Shown: positions 20,922 to 33,394, counted from the stretch's first letter. The stretch is DNA of 64,000 nucleotides from Lantana camara (GCA_037501455.1 CM074856.1:98673001-98737000); one strand, 5' to 3'. Program-made: numbers and translations. Notes: a model not told the origin generated them from the sequence alone.

Positions 20922-22833
20922 TGTTAGGAATAGTGCCCTAGAAAGCCGATTGTATATCCGCTTTGTGCTTTTCCTTATTGTAGTCACAGATAATCTTTGA
21001 ATGAAATAACGAATTGAGGCAACACTTCTTTATATGCTCTTGTTTGGTATGCGTTTACTTTATCTGTGTATGTATAAGAACTCCCCTAATCCTGATGACT
21101 TTAGGACTCTACCATTTAGGTGAAATGGTTCATGAAACGAGCCCTATATCACATAAGTCATGATTAGTAAATTACTCCAAGCCGATGAGTCCTACAGACA
21201 GTGGGAGTGTCAACCTGACTCCTCTAAGGCTTGCTTGTGGGATCACGCCCTTAAGAAGGACCACCTTGTTTCATGGAGGTGCAAAGTGTATAGTTGATAC
21301 GTGCGTGATACATGAGGGTGCTTACTTTAATAAGTAAGTTCACTGAGGTGCCCCGTGTGAGAACATTCCTAAATGGGAAAGGAAGCTTCTATTTCAGGAA
21401 ATGGAAACTTCCAGATTAAGAAATATCTCACGAGTCATTGATGTGATTAATTGATCCTTAAGACTTGAGGTTCCTTGTCACTTTATGAGTTAACTCTGTA
21501 GTCTTAGGTATAAGCTTTAAAGGGTGTCGCCTTAGACAACTGATTCAAGGCTTATGCTGGGGCTGCACAAGTGATTCATGAAAGTGAATGAGAATCAAGA
21601 AAGGACCTACACTTGCATTCGCAAGGTGATCTCTTATTGTGTAAGTCATTCATATGCCATATGGAGTCCTTGGCCAAGGCAGTAGATCAAGACATCAAGA
21701 AAAGGGTTTCTTGGATTGAGATCAAAAGGATATGAAATGCACTTAGCTTTAAGACCGGATTATTAGGGTTCTGATTATTCCCTTGCCCTAGATCTTGGTT
21801 GAGAGATAGCAAGTAGGAGGATTGTATCTCACATGAATCAATGACTTAAAGGTTCTGTCGAATCCGAACATTCCAATTCAGCTAGGGGTTAAACACCTGT
21901 TGCTAGACTATGGTCGTTTAATCTGTGGACTGATTAATTAATTAGTGAATTAATTAATTGGGGTCACTGCTAATTGAATTGAGAACCTAGAGGGTCACAC
22001 ACAACAACTTGGTTACATGAGTTAAGGCTTAAAAATGATTAAACGAGTTAATCGGGCCTAGAGGGTTCCACACGTGTGAAACCACACGTGTGGCTCACGT
22101 GAGTGACACGTGTCCCACACGTGAGAAAATATGTATATATTGTATATATATTAAATAATTAAATGTGTTAATTATTTAATAGACTTTGGTTTAATTTTGA
22201 ATTAAAAAGAAAGCCTTATTTTGGAGAAAATAATCTACTTAATTAATTAGATAAAATAAGTTATTTATTTAAAATAAATAAAGTATAAAATTATCCAAAA
22301 ATAGTTTGGATATTTTTAGCTCTCTTGAAAGTTGATTTGAATTAGAATTCAAAGTCAAAGTCAAAATTACTTGATGATCAAGTAATAGGAGAGAGAAAGA
22401 GACCAAAATCCTAGCCCATAAAGGACTAGGAATTTCGGCACTCCCTCTATTATATATAGGGGAGCTTGGAGCTAATTGGCAATTCTTTTGGTTCACGTGT
22501 TGAACACCTTCCTTTCTCCAAGATCAAATAAACCCTAGGTTAAGCCTAAACACTAACTAGAGAACTAGCATCCTTACTAGTTAGATTGTGATCAAGTTGG
22601 TGGACTATCTCTAGAGACTTCAAGTTAGAAGTTTAAAGATTCGAGCTTTACCAATGAGAGGGGATCAAGCCGCGAGAAGAGCGTTCTTGGGTGGCTTGAA
22701 ACTCTTCAAGAAAGAATAAAAGAAAAGTAAGTTTTCTATCTCTACGAATTTGGATACACGATTGCGAGTACAAGATCCTTTTGTTGGGAAAATTTTTTAA
22801 ATTCCGCTGCTTTCTGATTCGTGTTTTCCAACA
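20922..22833 (+). mobile_element. 3' LTR of copia A
   Basis: 1912 bp, TGTTAGG...CCAACA, followed by target duplication GGTTA. It is near-identical to the 5' LTR by eye, with a missing G-box unit (five CACGTG at 22069-22122) and a shortened TTAATTAATTA stretch near 22235. There is no gene in it, and the short ORFs at 22269-22496 and 22742-22978 are mirrored in the 5' LTR. Confidence 0.9.
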
Positions 22834-24155
22834 GGTTATGGTGGGAAGTTAATATGATTAACGAAGAATCAAATTGTTGATCTGACATAGGGCTGAACAC
22901 GTGGGCATTGCCACATATCCAAGCTACGTGACTGCCACATGTCACGTAGCCTACGTGGCTGCCACGTGTCATGCACATGTGGTACGTAGCCTACGTGGCT
23001 GCCACGTGTCACGCACACGTGGTACGTACGTGGCTCCTAATACGTGTAATTATATTACATGTGAATTCTTTTCGAGAATTAATTAATTAATTTTGGTCTG
23101 TTAATTAATTTTGAATTAATTGTTAAGACTATTCTCAAATAAACTTAACCCAATAAATAATTAATTAGGGAATTAATTAATTACTGTCACTGCTAATCCA
23201 ATAATGAACCTAAAGGGTCACACACAAATGCTAGAACACGAGGGTTATGGTAGGATGCTAATATGATTAACAGAGGATCGAAATAGTTGATCAAAATGGG
23301 GCAAAACACGTGGGCATTGCCACGTGTCAAAGACATGTGACTGGCACGTGTCATGCAAGCCTACGTGGCTACCACGTGTCGTGTACACGTGGCGTACACG
23401 TGGCATGCACGTGGCTTTGGACATGTGTTTGCTTCATATGTGAATTCTTTTCTAGAATTAATTAATTAATTTTGGTCTTTTAATTAATTTTGAATTAATT
23501 GTTAAGACTATTCTCAAATAAGCTTAACCCAATAAATAATTAATTGGGAATTAATTTATTTATTGAACATTGACTTTTAACTTTAAGAAAGTTGAAAAGT
23601 CCAACTTCCTATTATAGGAGAGAGAATAATATTCTTGCAAGACTTGGAGAACAAGTTGGGAACTTATTTTCTCCAATTAAATCAATAATTAAATTAGTTA
23701 ATTAGTGAGCAAGAAAACAATCCAATTGGTTCTTGGAAACCCTAGGGGTTCGAACCAACTTAGTACAAATACTAGGGATGGTGCTTCTCTTATTCTTTAG
23801 ACCAACACTCACGAAGTGTTATGTTTTTCAGAAAAATAAAATAAAAGTTTTCAAAGCAAAACCCTAGCCATTAACATAAGCTATAGAACTAGCATTCTCA
23901 CTTGGTTGATCGTGTTCTAGGACTGGTGTGGATACGCTTTGGAGGCCTTCTACTTTGGAGTCTAAATCGAATGACCGTTCGAGGGACTTTCCACTTGAAT
24001 GGTGTTCGTTAGGCGGTAACGACATCACAAAAGAGCTTCAATTAAAGTGAGTTTCTTGTTATTCCCAACGTTACAGTACGAAAATTGCAAGCCAACGATT
24101 AAACTTGTGGAAAATTTTTAAACTTCCGCTGCGCACTCTTTTGTTTTTTCCAACA
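22834..24155 (+). mobile_element. LTR of copia B, right piece, with internal 409-bp tandem duplication
   Basis: This continues the LTR cut at 12648. The block running from the TTAATTAATTAGGG stretch through GGGTTATGG and the G-box segment to TTAACCCAATAAATAA occurs twice with a period of 409 bp (GGTTA at 22834 and 23243). The first unit is the one interrupted by copia A. The LTR ends TTTTTTCCAACA at 24155, directly before a PBS. Confidence 0.8.
23306..23415 (+). promoter_or_regulatory. G-box cluster in the copia B LTR
   Basis: Repeated CACGTG and ACGTGG/ACGTGTC cores in 110 bp (CACGTGGGC, GCCACGTGTC, GGCACGTGTC, CCACGTGTC, ACACGTGGC twice, GCACGTGGC). A diverged copy lies at 22895-23035 in the first tandem unit. 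GCCACGTGTC is the classical ABRE/G-box form. Binding is inferred, not shown. Confidence 0.6.
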
Positions 24156-24157
24156 AG

Positions 24158-24170
24158 TGGTATCAGAGCC
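24158..24170 (+). other. PBS of copia B
   Basis: TGGTATCAGAGCC two bases after the LTR end CCAACA at 24155. This is the normal spacing and confirms how a copia LTR-PBS junction should look. Confidence 0.9.
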
Positions 24171-25744
24171 ACCTTGCATCGTTCGTATTGTATCTTTACT
24201 GCTTTATTAATTGTGATGAAAATTCTTGAATTTGAGTATACGAAGTTGCCGGATCGAAACTATTTCTTGAAAATTTTGCAAAAATTGTTTCCTGATTAAT
24301 CTGGTTTTAAACTGTTTTAATTCAGATTGATTTGAACTGTTTTAATTCGAAAACTGAATCTGGAATTTCGGAAATTGTGAAACGGGATCGAAACGGACTG
24401 CATAGCCAAGTAAACGATATTTAAATTACTTAAGTTAGATGTAACTTGAAGTCAAGGGAATTTTAAATTTAATTGGTAAATTTAAATTCAAGCGGAAGCA
24501 TGCTAGTTTAGGTGATCATGGGTTAGTCTTATGTATGGTTTTAAATTCTTCACATGGATGATTTCAATTGGGGTCGGAGCCCCATAGTTGCACGTTTTCA
24601 ATTGGGGTCGGAGCCCTACTTATGTGCGTACTATTATGTGTTTATTATGTAGCTTTCCTTATTATTGTTTTTGGGCCCGGTGTACCCCGTTTACTTGTCT
24701 ATGGTCAATATGAAAATTGAGACATATTACTTTATGTAAAGAGAGTAGAGCTTAGAAAGTGAGGTTTTATTTTCATTTTGGAGACAAGCACCCATGGAAT
24801 AAGAAGGATCCACAAGGAGCACTTGAAAACGGCGGCCATAAGAAGATCCCTCAAAATGTTTAGGAGGGTTTCTATTAATGTAATAGATAGGGCGTTTTAT
24901 CCATTAAATTATGTACCCCTATGTGATATGAATTGTCTTATGTGGAATGAATGTTAGAACTAGTGATTTTGGAGTGGCTCCCAAATTCACATATAAGATA
25001 GGATACCCATGATCATCACATAATTAGTATCATGCTAGGACATGTTATCTGCTAATTGCTTCTGTGATGCACTTTATGTGAAACTGCATTAACAAGACAA
25101 TTATAATTTGGATAACATTATATGTTGGTAAGGTCATTCAAAAATCCCATTTAAATATTGAGCAAAATTCGAATAAATAAGATTTAGGACATAATAAGTG
25201 AAACTAATTGATGTCTCACGAGTCGTAGGGTAATTAGTGTAGCTTATTAACTCTTAGTTTCCTAATTAATTATTTTAAATAATTAATATTTCTTAACCAT
25301 TTTAGAATGGGCGATGTCTCACGAGTCGTGGGCCATTCCGGACTAAGTTTGGTTGAGATCGTATGATTGATGGGTCCTACTCAACACTAAAGTAGATATG
25401 GATGTCTCACGAGTCGTGGGTCGATGATTGAAAGATTAGTGATGCAAGAATATTACTAAGAATTCCATGGGGATGGAATTGGCAATTCGTACCTACCTAA
25501 AGATTCTTAGACCTTTGGATGTCTCACGAGTCGTGGGTCCAAAACTAAGAATGCTTGGGATCTTAGTACCCATTGAGAAAATAAGTTTCTTCTAACGTCG
25601 TTAGGGATTTATAAACCTTCTAAAAACAGTGGGAAAACATATTTCTAAAGACCTTGATAATATGTATAATCGTTATTATTCAGCATGCTCATGATTTCTC
25701 TGTTTTTCATTTAGGTTGTAGTTTTGTGATTCTCTACAATTGAA
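24171..25744 (+). mobile_element. Leader of copia B with four hairpin motifs
   Basis: 1.6 kb leader homologous to that of copia A (shared CATGGGTT, GGGGTCGGAGCC and GGATAACAT...GTTGG segments) but diverged, and lacking the GC-rich block. It carries four copies of TCACGAGTCGTGGG at about 25215-25229, 25319-25332, 25406-25420 and 25523-25538. The first is damaged (CGTAGGG). No gene is present. Confidence 0.75.
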
Positions 25745-26215
25745 ATGGCAACTAAAAACCCTCTAGTATCCATCCTCGAATCAAACAAGTTGATGGGGCC
25801 TAATTACTCTGATTGGCTTCGGAATCTAAAGATAGTTTTAGATTCTCAGAAGAGAAGATATGTTCTTTTCGAGGCGGAGCCCATAGCTGAAGGCGGAGCT
25901 CTTTTAAAGTGGTTGGGATTTCTAGACTTTCTAAAAACAGTGAGAGAACATATTTCTAAAGACCTTGATAATATGTAATCGTTATTATTTAGCATGCTCA
26001 TAATTTATCTGTTTTTCCATTTATGTTGTAGTTTTGTGATTCTCTACAATTGAAATGGCAACCAAAAACCCTTTGGTATCCATCCTTGAATCAAACAAGT
26101 TGACGGGGCCCAATTACTCTGATTTGCTTCGGAATCTAAAGATAGTTTTAGATTCTGAAAAGAGGAGATACATTTCTCTTCGTGGGAGAGCCTGTCACTG
26201 AATGCGAGGCTCTAA
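25602..26215 (+). repeat. 310-bp tandem duplication over the copia B gag start
   Basis: The segment from GTTAGGGATTT through the gag start occurs twice, so two ATGGCAAC start regions lie at 25745 and 26055, exactly 310 bp apart. The join at about 25912 lies inside gag, so the first gag copy runs into leader sequence and stops at 25976. Confidence 0.85.
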
Positions 26216-27989
26216 CTCGGGCCGAAAGGGACGTGATTGCGAAATGTTCTGAAGATAATCTGCAAGCCTGTTGCCTCATGTTGGCCACCATGTCCCCGGA
26301 CATGCAGAGGCAACACGAGTCAATGGACAACTCTTAGGAGATTTACGACCATCTCGAGCAATTGTACCACCCCAAAGAGCGTGTTCTAAGGTACATAACC
26401 TCTAAGGAGCTCTTTCATCTCAAAATGAATGAAGGTACAAGTTTCCATGTGCATGGTCTCAAGTTTCTTGCTTTGAACAAGAAACTGACCTCCATGGAAA
26501 TACCACTGAGTGAAGAACTCACTGTGGATTTGTTGCTCGCATCGCTTCCACCATCATTCAATCCTTTCGTGCTAAACTTCAACATGAATCATCCTCATGC
26601 TACTGTAGCTGAGTTGATTAGTCAGCTTGTGACTGCTGAAGACACGATCAACAAGGAGCACAAAGTAATGATGGTCACTTCCTCTTCTAAGCCTTCTAAA
26701 GGCAAAGGGAAGAAAGTTCCCAAGAAGAAGGGATCTCTTAAACCCGATGGAGGGGTTAAACAGAGAAAGGGCAGGAAGAGAAAGGATCAGACAGAGGACG
26801 TTTGCCACCATTGTGGCAAGAAAGGGCATTGGAAGAGGAACTGCCAAGAGTACAAGGATACTCTAAAGAAAGGTGTGTTTATTGTTGAAGTAAATCTATC
26901 TATTGATTCTAATTCTTGGGTACTTGATATCGGCTATGGAGATCATATCTGTAATGATGTACAGATGCTAAATGAGGTCCGGCAGCTTGAAGAAGGAGAA
27001 TACGTCTTGAAGGTTGGGAATGGATCAAGCGTTCAAGCCCAAGCTATTGGGACGTGTAGATTAGATTTAGGTGTCTTTACTTTGGTTTTGAACAAAGTCC
27101 TTTATGTACTTTTTATTATTCGTAATATCATTTCCATTCCAATACTTGATTGTGAAGGTTATGAAACTTTTTCGAGAAATGGAAACTTTTAGCTTAAGAA
27201 GAATAAAACTTCTGTTTTACTTGGTACATTATCTAATGGACTTTACACAACTAAGGACACTAATATTTTGAATATACAACAATTAAACAAACGTAAAAGA
27301 GATGACAAGATCTCGACTTCTTTATGGCACGCACATTTAGGCCACGTTTCCAAGGACAGGATTGCTAAGTTAACTAATTTAGGATCATTCTATGATAATG
27401 AACTTAAAGAAATAACTCATTGTGAATCATGTCTTAAAGGAAAGATGGCCAAAACTCCCTTTAATGGTAAAGTGGAACGTGCCACTAAAGTATTGGATTT
27501 AATCCATAATGATGTTTGTGAACCACTTAGTATAAGCACGAGAAACAATCATTAGTATTTCATAACCTTCATAGATGACTTTATTCAGTTTGGTTATTTG
27601 TACTTAATGAAGTATAAATCCGAAGCCTTTGAGAAATTCTTGGAATTTCAAAAGGAGGTTGAGAACCAAACTGGTCACAAGATTAAGACACTTCGATCTG
27701 ATCGAGGTGGCGAGTATCTAAGTGACGAATTCCTTAGTCATCTCAGAGATAATGGAATTATCTCTCAGTGGACTCCTCCGGGAACTCCTCAATTAAATGC
27801 AGTTTCGGAGAGAAGGAACAGAACCTTACTTGATATGGTTCGTTCCATGATGAGCTTCACTGAATTGGCACCTTCGTTCTGGGATTATGCCTTAGAATCA
27901 GCAGTTAAGATTCTGAATCTTATTCCCTCCAAATCTGTACCCAAAACCCCATTTGAGATGTGGTTTGGCAAAATCCCTAATTATTCTTA
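25745..27989 (+). pseudogene. Copia B gag-integrase remnant, truncated
   Basis: Homologous to the first half of the copia A polyprotein. The first gag start (25745) is an aborted duplicate and the second starts at 26055. A frameshift follows near 26165 and a stop near 26336. Gag resumes at 26362 with the CCHC knuckle CHHCGKKGHWKRNC. The protease site is damaged (DIGYG where DTGCG is expected). Stops lie at about 27190 and 27554, and integrase continues to 27989 with SDRGGEY and VSERRNRT. RT, RNase H and the 3' LTR are absent. Sequence switches at TAGGTACC (27988-27996) to a gypsy LTR piece. It is not functional. Confidence 0.85.
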
Positions 27990-28230
27990 GGTACCAATGC
28001 TAGTTGAACCCGTCACTTGTTTTGAATGTTGATTTAAATGCTTCCGCTATCTTGTTTTGAATGTTTCATTTGCTTCCGCACTCTGAGTTTGTCGAGTTAG
28101 ATCCGCCTAGCATAGCGTGTGCGTTTGTCTCCCGTTGACTCTGATTCGGATTCGGGCATGGACTTCCTTTTCATGACCGGGTCTAGGTCTCAGTGCGGGG
28201 AATGTGGCATCCTCCGTTTGGGGTGTTACA
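27990..28230 (+). mobile_element. Truncated 5' LTR of gypsy G2
   Basis: Only the last 240 bp of the LTR remain. They match 35573-35813 of the 3' LTR (GGTACC-ATGCTA, CCGTCACTTG, CCGCCTAGCA, GGGTGTTACA). The short shared word TAGGTACC at the left edge fits a deletion with microhomology that also removed the end of copia B. Confidence 0.8.
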
Positions 28231-28238
28231 TCCTTAAG

Positions 28239-28250
28239 TGGTATCAGAGC
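28239..28250 (+). other. PBS of G2
   Basis: TGGTATCAGAGC, eight bases after the LTR end, matching initiator tRNA-Met. Confidence 0.85.
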
Positions 28251-28427
28251 TCTAGGTTACAAAACCGAGCTCTAGTGTCGTGTCGAGTCCGTCTAGATGG
28301 TACGGTATAGGACAATGTGATTATATGACTCAATTACTTGAATACTTGTTTATTTCTAATACTTGTATACATACACACATACTAATCCAAATGCATCAAT
28401 ATTGCTTGAATCTTTGAATTTCAGGAT

Positions 28428-31400
28428 GCCTCCTAGACGCCGTAACCGAGAGGCTTCACCGGATGCGCCTAATCCGCCTCCGCCACCACCACTGAATGAA
28501 GAGAACATTGTTCAGGCCCTTCTCAATCAGTTGCAACAGAATCAGAGACAACAGACACCACCCGCTGATGGTCAGGATGGTACTATCTCAACTGCGTATA
28601 GGGAGTTTCGGAACAACAACCCTCCTAAGTGGTTTGGGGGAGATGATATTAAGGCTGAGGAATGGTTAGCTGAGATCAGTGGTATTTGGGAGATTTGCCC
28701 AGGGAGTTCTTATGATAGGGCTGTTTGTACTGCTCGATTCATTCAGGGACAGGCAGCTAACTGGCTCAAGGGAGTTCGATCCAGACTTGAGAGGAGTGGT
28801 ATGGAGTTCACCTGGGAGACTTTCGTGCATGAGTTCCACGAGAAGTTTATACCTCATAGTGCATGAGAGCGCAGACTTCAGGAGTTGTCTGAGCTGAAGC
28901 AGGGATCCAGATCTGTTGAGGACTACATTCTAAAGTTCGAGAGACTTGCTTCCTATGCTACCCATATCACTGATATTGATTCACACAGAACCCGTCACTT
29001 CCTTCATGGGCTTCGAGAGGATATTCAGAGAGCTCTTCAGGCTGTCAATGTTAGTACTTGGGATAAGGTTACCAAGAGGGCTATTCAGGTGGAGGCCCAG
29101 AGACAGAGGTTGAGGCCCCCATCCTTCTCTTCGGGGCATGGTTCGGGTTCTGGATCGGGTAAGAAGCCCGCTACTCATGTTTCTTCTACTACTACACTAG
29201 CTTTCCGTCCACAGGGCTTCATTAACAAGAAGCCCCGACCCGCTGCTCCTACAGGACCGCCAACATTACAGGCACCAGCCCCAGCTCGTTGCTCTCACTG
29301 TCAGGGCTTTCATCCATCGAAGCGGTGTTGGTGGTATTTGGGTAGATGTTTGGGGTGTGGTTCGGCTGAGCACATGAGGGATGCTAGTCCGAAGAAGAGG
29401 CCGACAGTTCAGGCTCGTGCTTATGCTCTGGATGGTGAGGAAGAGGCAACGGAGATTGATCAGAATGCTATAGTGGAAGGTACAATACATATTCATGGCA
29501 TATCATTACATACATTGTTTGATCCCGGGGCTACTCATTCTCTTATTGCCCGGGATATAGTTGCTTCTTTGCCTTTGCTTGCTAAGATATTTGTGCATGT
29601 GTTTGTGGTGAGTTCTCCCTTGGGGGGGAGCTTGGAGACGGATATAATGTTTCGTGAGTGCCGGGTGAGTTTTGAGGGTTGAGTTTTTCATGCTGATTTG
29701 ATTGTGATGCCGATGGGGAGGTTTAAGGTGATTCTTGGGATGGATTGGCTTTCCCGACATGGTGCAGTTATGGATTGCCGTTTGAAGAGGATTTCTTTTG
29801 ATTCTGTGGTGTTTTCGGGAGAGAGTTTGGGATCCAGCCCCATTTATATCCTTTGTTGAGGCTAGTAAGTTAGTCCGGGATGGTGCTACAGGTTTCGTGG
29901 CTTACCTTCTGAACAAACCCAAGGACCAGGTCAAGCTTGAGGAGACGGAGGTCGTACGGGAGTACCTGGATGTGTTCCCGGAGAGTTTGGGGTCCTTACA
30001 ACCAGAAAGGGATATTGAGTTTGTATTGGACCTCTATCCCGGAGCTGAACCCTATTCGAAGACCCCCTACAGGATGGCTCCTGTCGAGTTGAAGGAACTG
30101 AAGACGCAGTTGGATGAGCTTCTGGTCAGCGGATACATTCGTCCGAGCACTTCTCCGTGGGGTGCTCCCGTCCTGTTTGTTAAGAAGAAAGATGAGACGT
30201 TAAGGATGTGTATAGACTACCGCGAGCTGAACAGGATGACAAGTAAGAACAAGTATCCATTACCCCATATTGAGGAGTTGTTTGATAGCTTGCAGGGTTC
30301 GCGAGTGTACTCCAAATTGGATTTGAGGCAGGGATACTATCAGTTGAGAATTAGAGAGAAGGATATCTCTAAGACTGGATTCAACACGAGATATGGACAC
30401 TTTGAGTTTGTGGTTATGCCGTTTGGGTTGACGAATGCTCCTGAGATATTTATGGATATGATGCACCGGGTGTTTAGACCGTTCCTTGATAAGTTCATGG
30501 TGATCTTTATAGACGACATCTTGGTGTATTCGAGATCGGTTGAGGAGCATGCTCAGCATCTCCGGATTGTGTTGGAAACACTTAGAGAGCACAAGTTGTA
30601 TGCTAAGTTCAGTAAGTGCGAGTTTTGGATTGATCGAGTCACTTTTCTAGGTCACATCATCTCAGGTAATAGAATTGAGGTCGATCCCTCTAAGATTGAA
30701 ACAGTGATACATTGGGAGAGGCCTAGTAACGCCTCTGAGATACGGAGTTTTCTGGGTTTGGTAGGCTATTATAGGAGATTTTTGATAGATTTCTCTAAGA
30801 TTGCAGCCCCGTTAACTAAGTTGACCAAGAAGGAAACCAAGTTGGAATGGGATGATAGTTGTGAGATGAGCTTTCGGACCTTAAAGGAAAAGTTGACTAC
30901 AACATCGGTTCTTACCCTACCCGAGGGGGTTGAAGGTTATGCAGTTTATGCAGATGCTTCTAAGGAAGGACTGGGTTGTGTGTTGAGGCAGAACGGTCAG
31001 GTTGTAGCTTATGCCTCTAGGAAGTTGAAGGTGCATGAGTAGAATTAACCCACCCACGATCTAGAGCTTGTAGCAGTCGTGTTTGCGTTGTCTAAGTGGC
31101 GCCACTATCTCTAAGGTGCTACGTTTCAGGTTTTCTCGGATCATAAGAGTCTTCAGTACTTGTTCATGCAAAAAGAGCTTAACTTGAGACAGAGGAGATG
31201 GGTTGAGTTATTAGAGGACTACGATTGCACGATTCAGTACCATCCGGGTAAGGCAAATGTGGTTGCCGACGCGTTGAGCGGGAAAGTCAGTATTTCGAGT
31301 TTAGTGGCTGGGTTTTCTGAGCAGAGCTCAACTGTTATGGTTTCTGTAGCTAGGTTAGCCAACATCACAGTTCAGCCTGATTTGAAGCAGAGATTGTTGG

Positions 31401-32864
31401 AGCCTCAGTCTACGGATCCCGAGATTCAGAGATTGGTTGCTCGTTCGAGAGATGATCCAGAGACTAAGTTTGGGTTTGATGATTCTGGTTTGTTTAGGTT
31501 CAAGGCAAGAGTGTGTGTGCCTAACCAGCTCAAGAGGGTAATACTTGAGGAGGCGCACCGCTCCGGTTATTCCATTCACCCAGGAGGTACGAAGATGTAC
31601 CGGGACTTGAAAGAATTGTATTGGTGGAGTGGCATGAAGAGGGATGTCGCATTCTTTGTGAAGCGATGTCTGACATGTCAGATGGTTAAGGCAGAACATC
31701 AAAAACCGGGAGGTACTCTCCAACCACTTTCGGTACTGGAGTGAAAGTGGGAGCAGGTGACTATGGACTTTGTGTCCGGCCTGCCGAGGTCTAGGAGAGG
31801 ATTCGACGGGATTTGGGTAGTGATAGACCGTTTGACTAAGTCTGCCCATTTCCTTAAAGTTCGGATGACGGATAAGGTACCTAAGTTGGCGGAATTGTAT
31901 TCTAATGAGATAGTGAGGCTACACGGAGTTCCGGCTAGCATCGTGTCAGATCGGGATCCTTGGTTTACAGCTAGTTTTTGGCAAGATCTTCAGAGGTGCT
32001 TGGGTACAAAGCTTAAGTTTAGCACCGCATCACATCCTCAGACTGATGGACAATCAGAGCGGCTGATTAAGTATCTCGAGGATATGTTAAGGGCATGTGC
32101 ATTGGATTTTAAGGATAAATGGGATAAGCACTTGACCTTGGTTGAGTTCTCTTACAACAACAGTTACTAGGCTTCGATTGGTATGGCCCCTTACGAGGCA
32201 CTCTATGGGAGGAAGTGTAGGTCGCCACTATATTGGGATATTGAGGATTGGCGATGGACTAAGGAGGGTAAGCTCACGAGAGCTAGGGCCTCGTCTAAGA
32301 TTGAGAAGATGGTTGAGAAGGTTAAGCTGATTCAGCAGAGAATGAAAGCAGCTCCGGATAGACAGAAGAATTATGCGGATAAGAGGAGAAGGCCCCTCGA
32401 GTATGAGATCGGAGATCGTGTCTTCTTGAAGGCATCTCCTAGGAAGGGCTTTTCTCATATTGGTAGAGGTGGGAAGCTTAGCCCTCAATAGCATGGACCG
32501 TTTGAGATTTTAGAGAGGATTTGAGAGGTGGCGTATAGGTTGGACCTACCACCGAGTTTGACTGGGATTCATAATGTGTTCCACGTTTCACAGCTTTGGA
32601 AGTTCTACCCTGATGAGTCGACGATTTTACCGGTTGAAGAGGTATAGCTTGAGTCCGATTTGACGATTGTGAGGCACCCGATTGAGATTCAGGATCGGAA
32701 AGTATAAGTGTTGAGAAACAAGCAGATTCCCTTGGTCAGAGTGTTATGGAGAGATCAGAAATATGAGGAGTCGACTTAGGAGACTGAAGAAAAGATGAGA
32801 AAGTTGTATCCGGAGTTGTTTCAAGCAGCGAACCTGAGGACAGGTTCTCCTAAGGGGGGAAGGT
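28428..32864 (+). pseudogene. G2 Ty3/gypsy (Tekay-type) gag-pol, many stops
   Basis: A chromovirus-like polyprotein in order. Gag starts MPPRRRNREAS at 28428, with a retrotransposon Gag domain to about 29150 and a zinc-knuckle region (CSHCQGFHPSKRCW, CLGCGSAEHMRDAS) at about 29290-29390. Protease has DPGATHS at about 29520. RT spans 29950-30700 with FIDDILVYS. RNase H (31,000 region) has [10 protein letters not shown] and the DALS end. An HHCC finger follows at about 31600-31690, then the integrase core (VIDRLTK, VSDRDPW, TDGQSER) at 31757-32170, and a chromodomain-like end to about 32815. Stops lie near 28864, 29681, 31040, 31744, 32168, 32489, 32522, 32645, 32705 and 32776, and a frameshift near 29800. 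Most stops arise from CAG, CAA, CGA or TGG codons by C-to-T or G-to-A change. A PPT-like AAGGGGGGAAGG closes the region. Confidence 0.9.
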
Positions 32865-33386
32865 TGTGATGCCCCGTCTGATAGATCGTACAGGTATGCG
32901 CCACGAGAGAGTTTACCTTACGCACTTATGTGATTTAATTTCCCTTTTATGAGTTTAATTCCAACTTTGATTGAAAACGTGACTTAATTGACTAAAATCC
33001 AAAATGGTAAAATATGAATTCTTGCATGACAAGTTGAGAATAGAACTTGGATGAATTTAAATTAATTGTTGGAGTTGGATTTAAATAGGACTTGGACCTA
33101 TTAATGTGTTTGGGCCTAACTTGAGTTAGGCGAGTTTGGGTCATTCGGGACCAATATGAGCTTGGGAATTCGAATTCGAATTCCGACACCACCATTGGAC
33201 TTGATTCGGTGATTCGGGTCCAACGAAATTTACTTTATATTTTTCGGAAACCGTTTAGACCTTAAACCTTTTAATTTTGACTGATTGGGCCGAAAGTCAT
33301 TTATTTGAGCCCAAATCCTATTAAAGTCTTTAGCCTCATATCATATCTTGGAAACCCTAGCCTTGACCTAAAACTATTAGCCACCA

Positions 33387-33394
33387 TATAAATA
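33387..33394 (+). promoter_or_regulatory. Likely TATA box of the G2 LTR
   Basis: TATAAATA within CACCATATAAATAGC, 0.52 kb into the LTR. It implies a short U3 and about 2.4 kb of transcribed R-U5 sequence. Confidence 0.6.

Larger units (their letters stand above)
12649..22833 (+). mobile_element. Complete Ty1/copia element A
   Basis: A 10.2 kb element bounded by LTRs 12649-14589 and 20922-22833 (both TGTTAGGAATAG...TTTTCCAACA), with target duplication GGTTA at 12644-12648 and 22834-22838. It has a PBS (14801-14813), a 2.2 kb leader, one uninterrupted gag-pol frame (16985-20905) and a PPT (20910-20921). It sits inside the LTR of the older copia B. Unusually, 199 bp matching the 3' flank lies between the 5' LTR and the PBS. 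A second copy of the family, A2, lies in opposite orientation at 47740-64000. I do not assign a lineage name within copia. Confidence 0.9.

Noticed and set aside
22834..23040. Extension of the copia A 3' LTR beyond CCAACA, because the same bases follow the 5' LTR
   Set aside because: A2 ends at CCAACA, the GGTTA target duplication starts there, and the sequence is continuous with the copia B LTR, so this is flanking DNA.
25745..25978. Separate small gag-like gene of 77 codons
   Set aside because: It is the aborted first copy of a tandem duplication of the copia B gag start.
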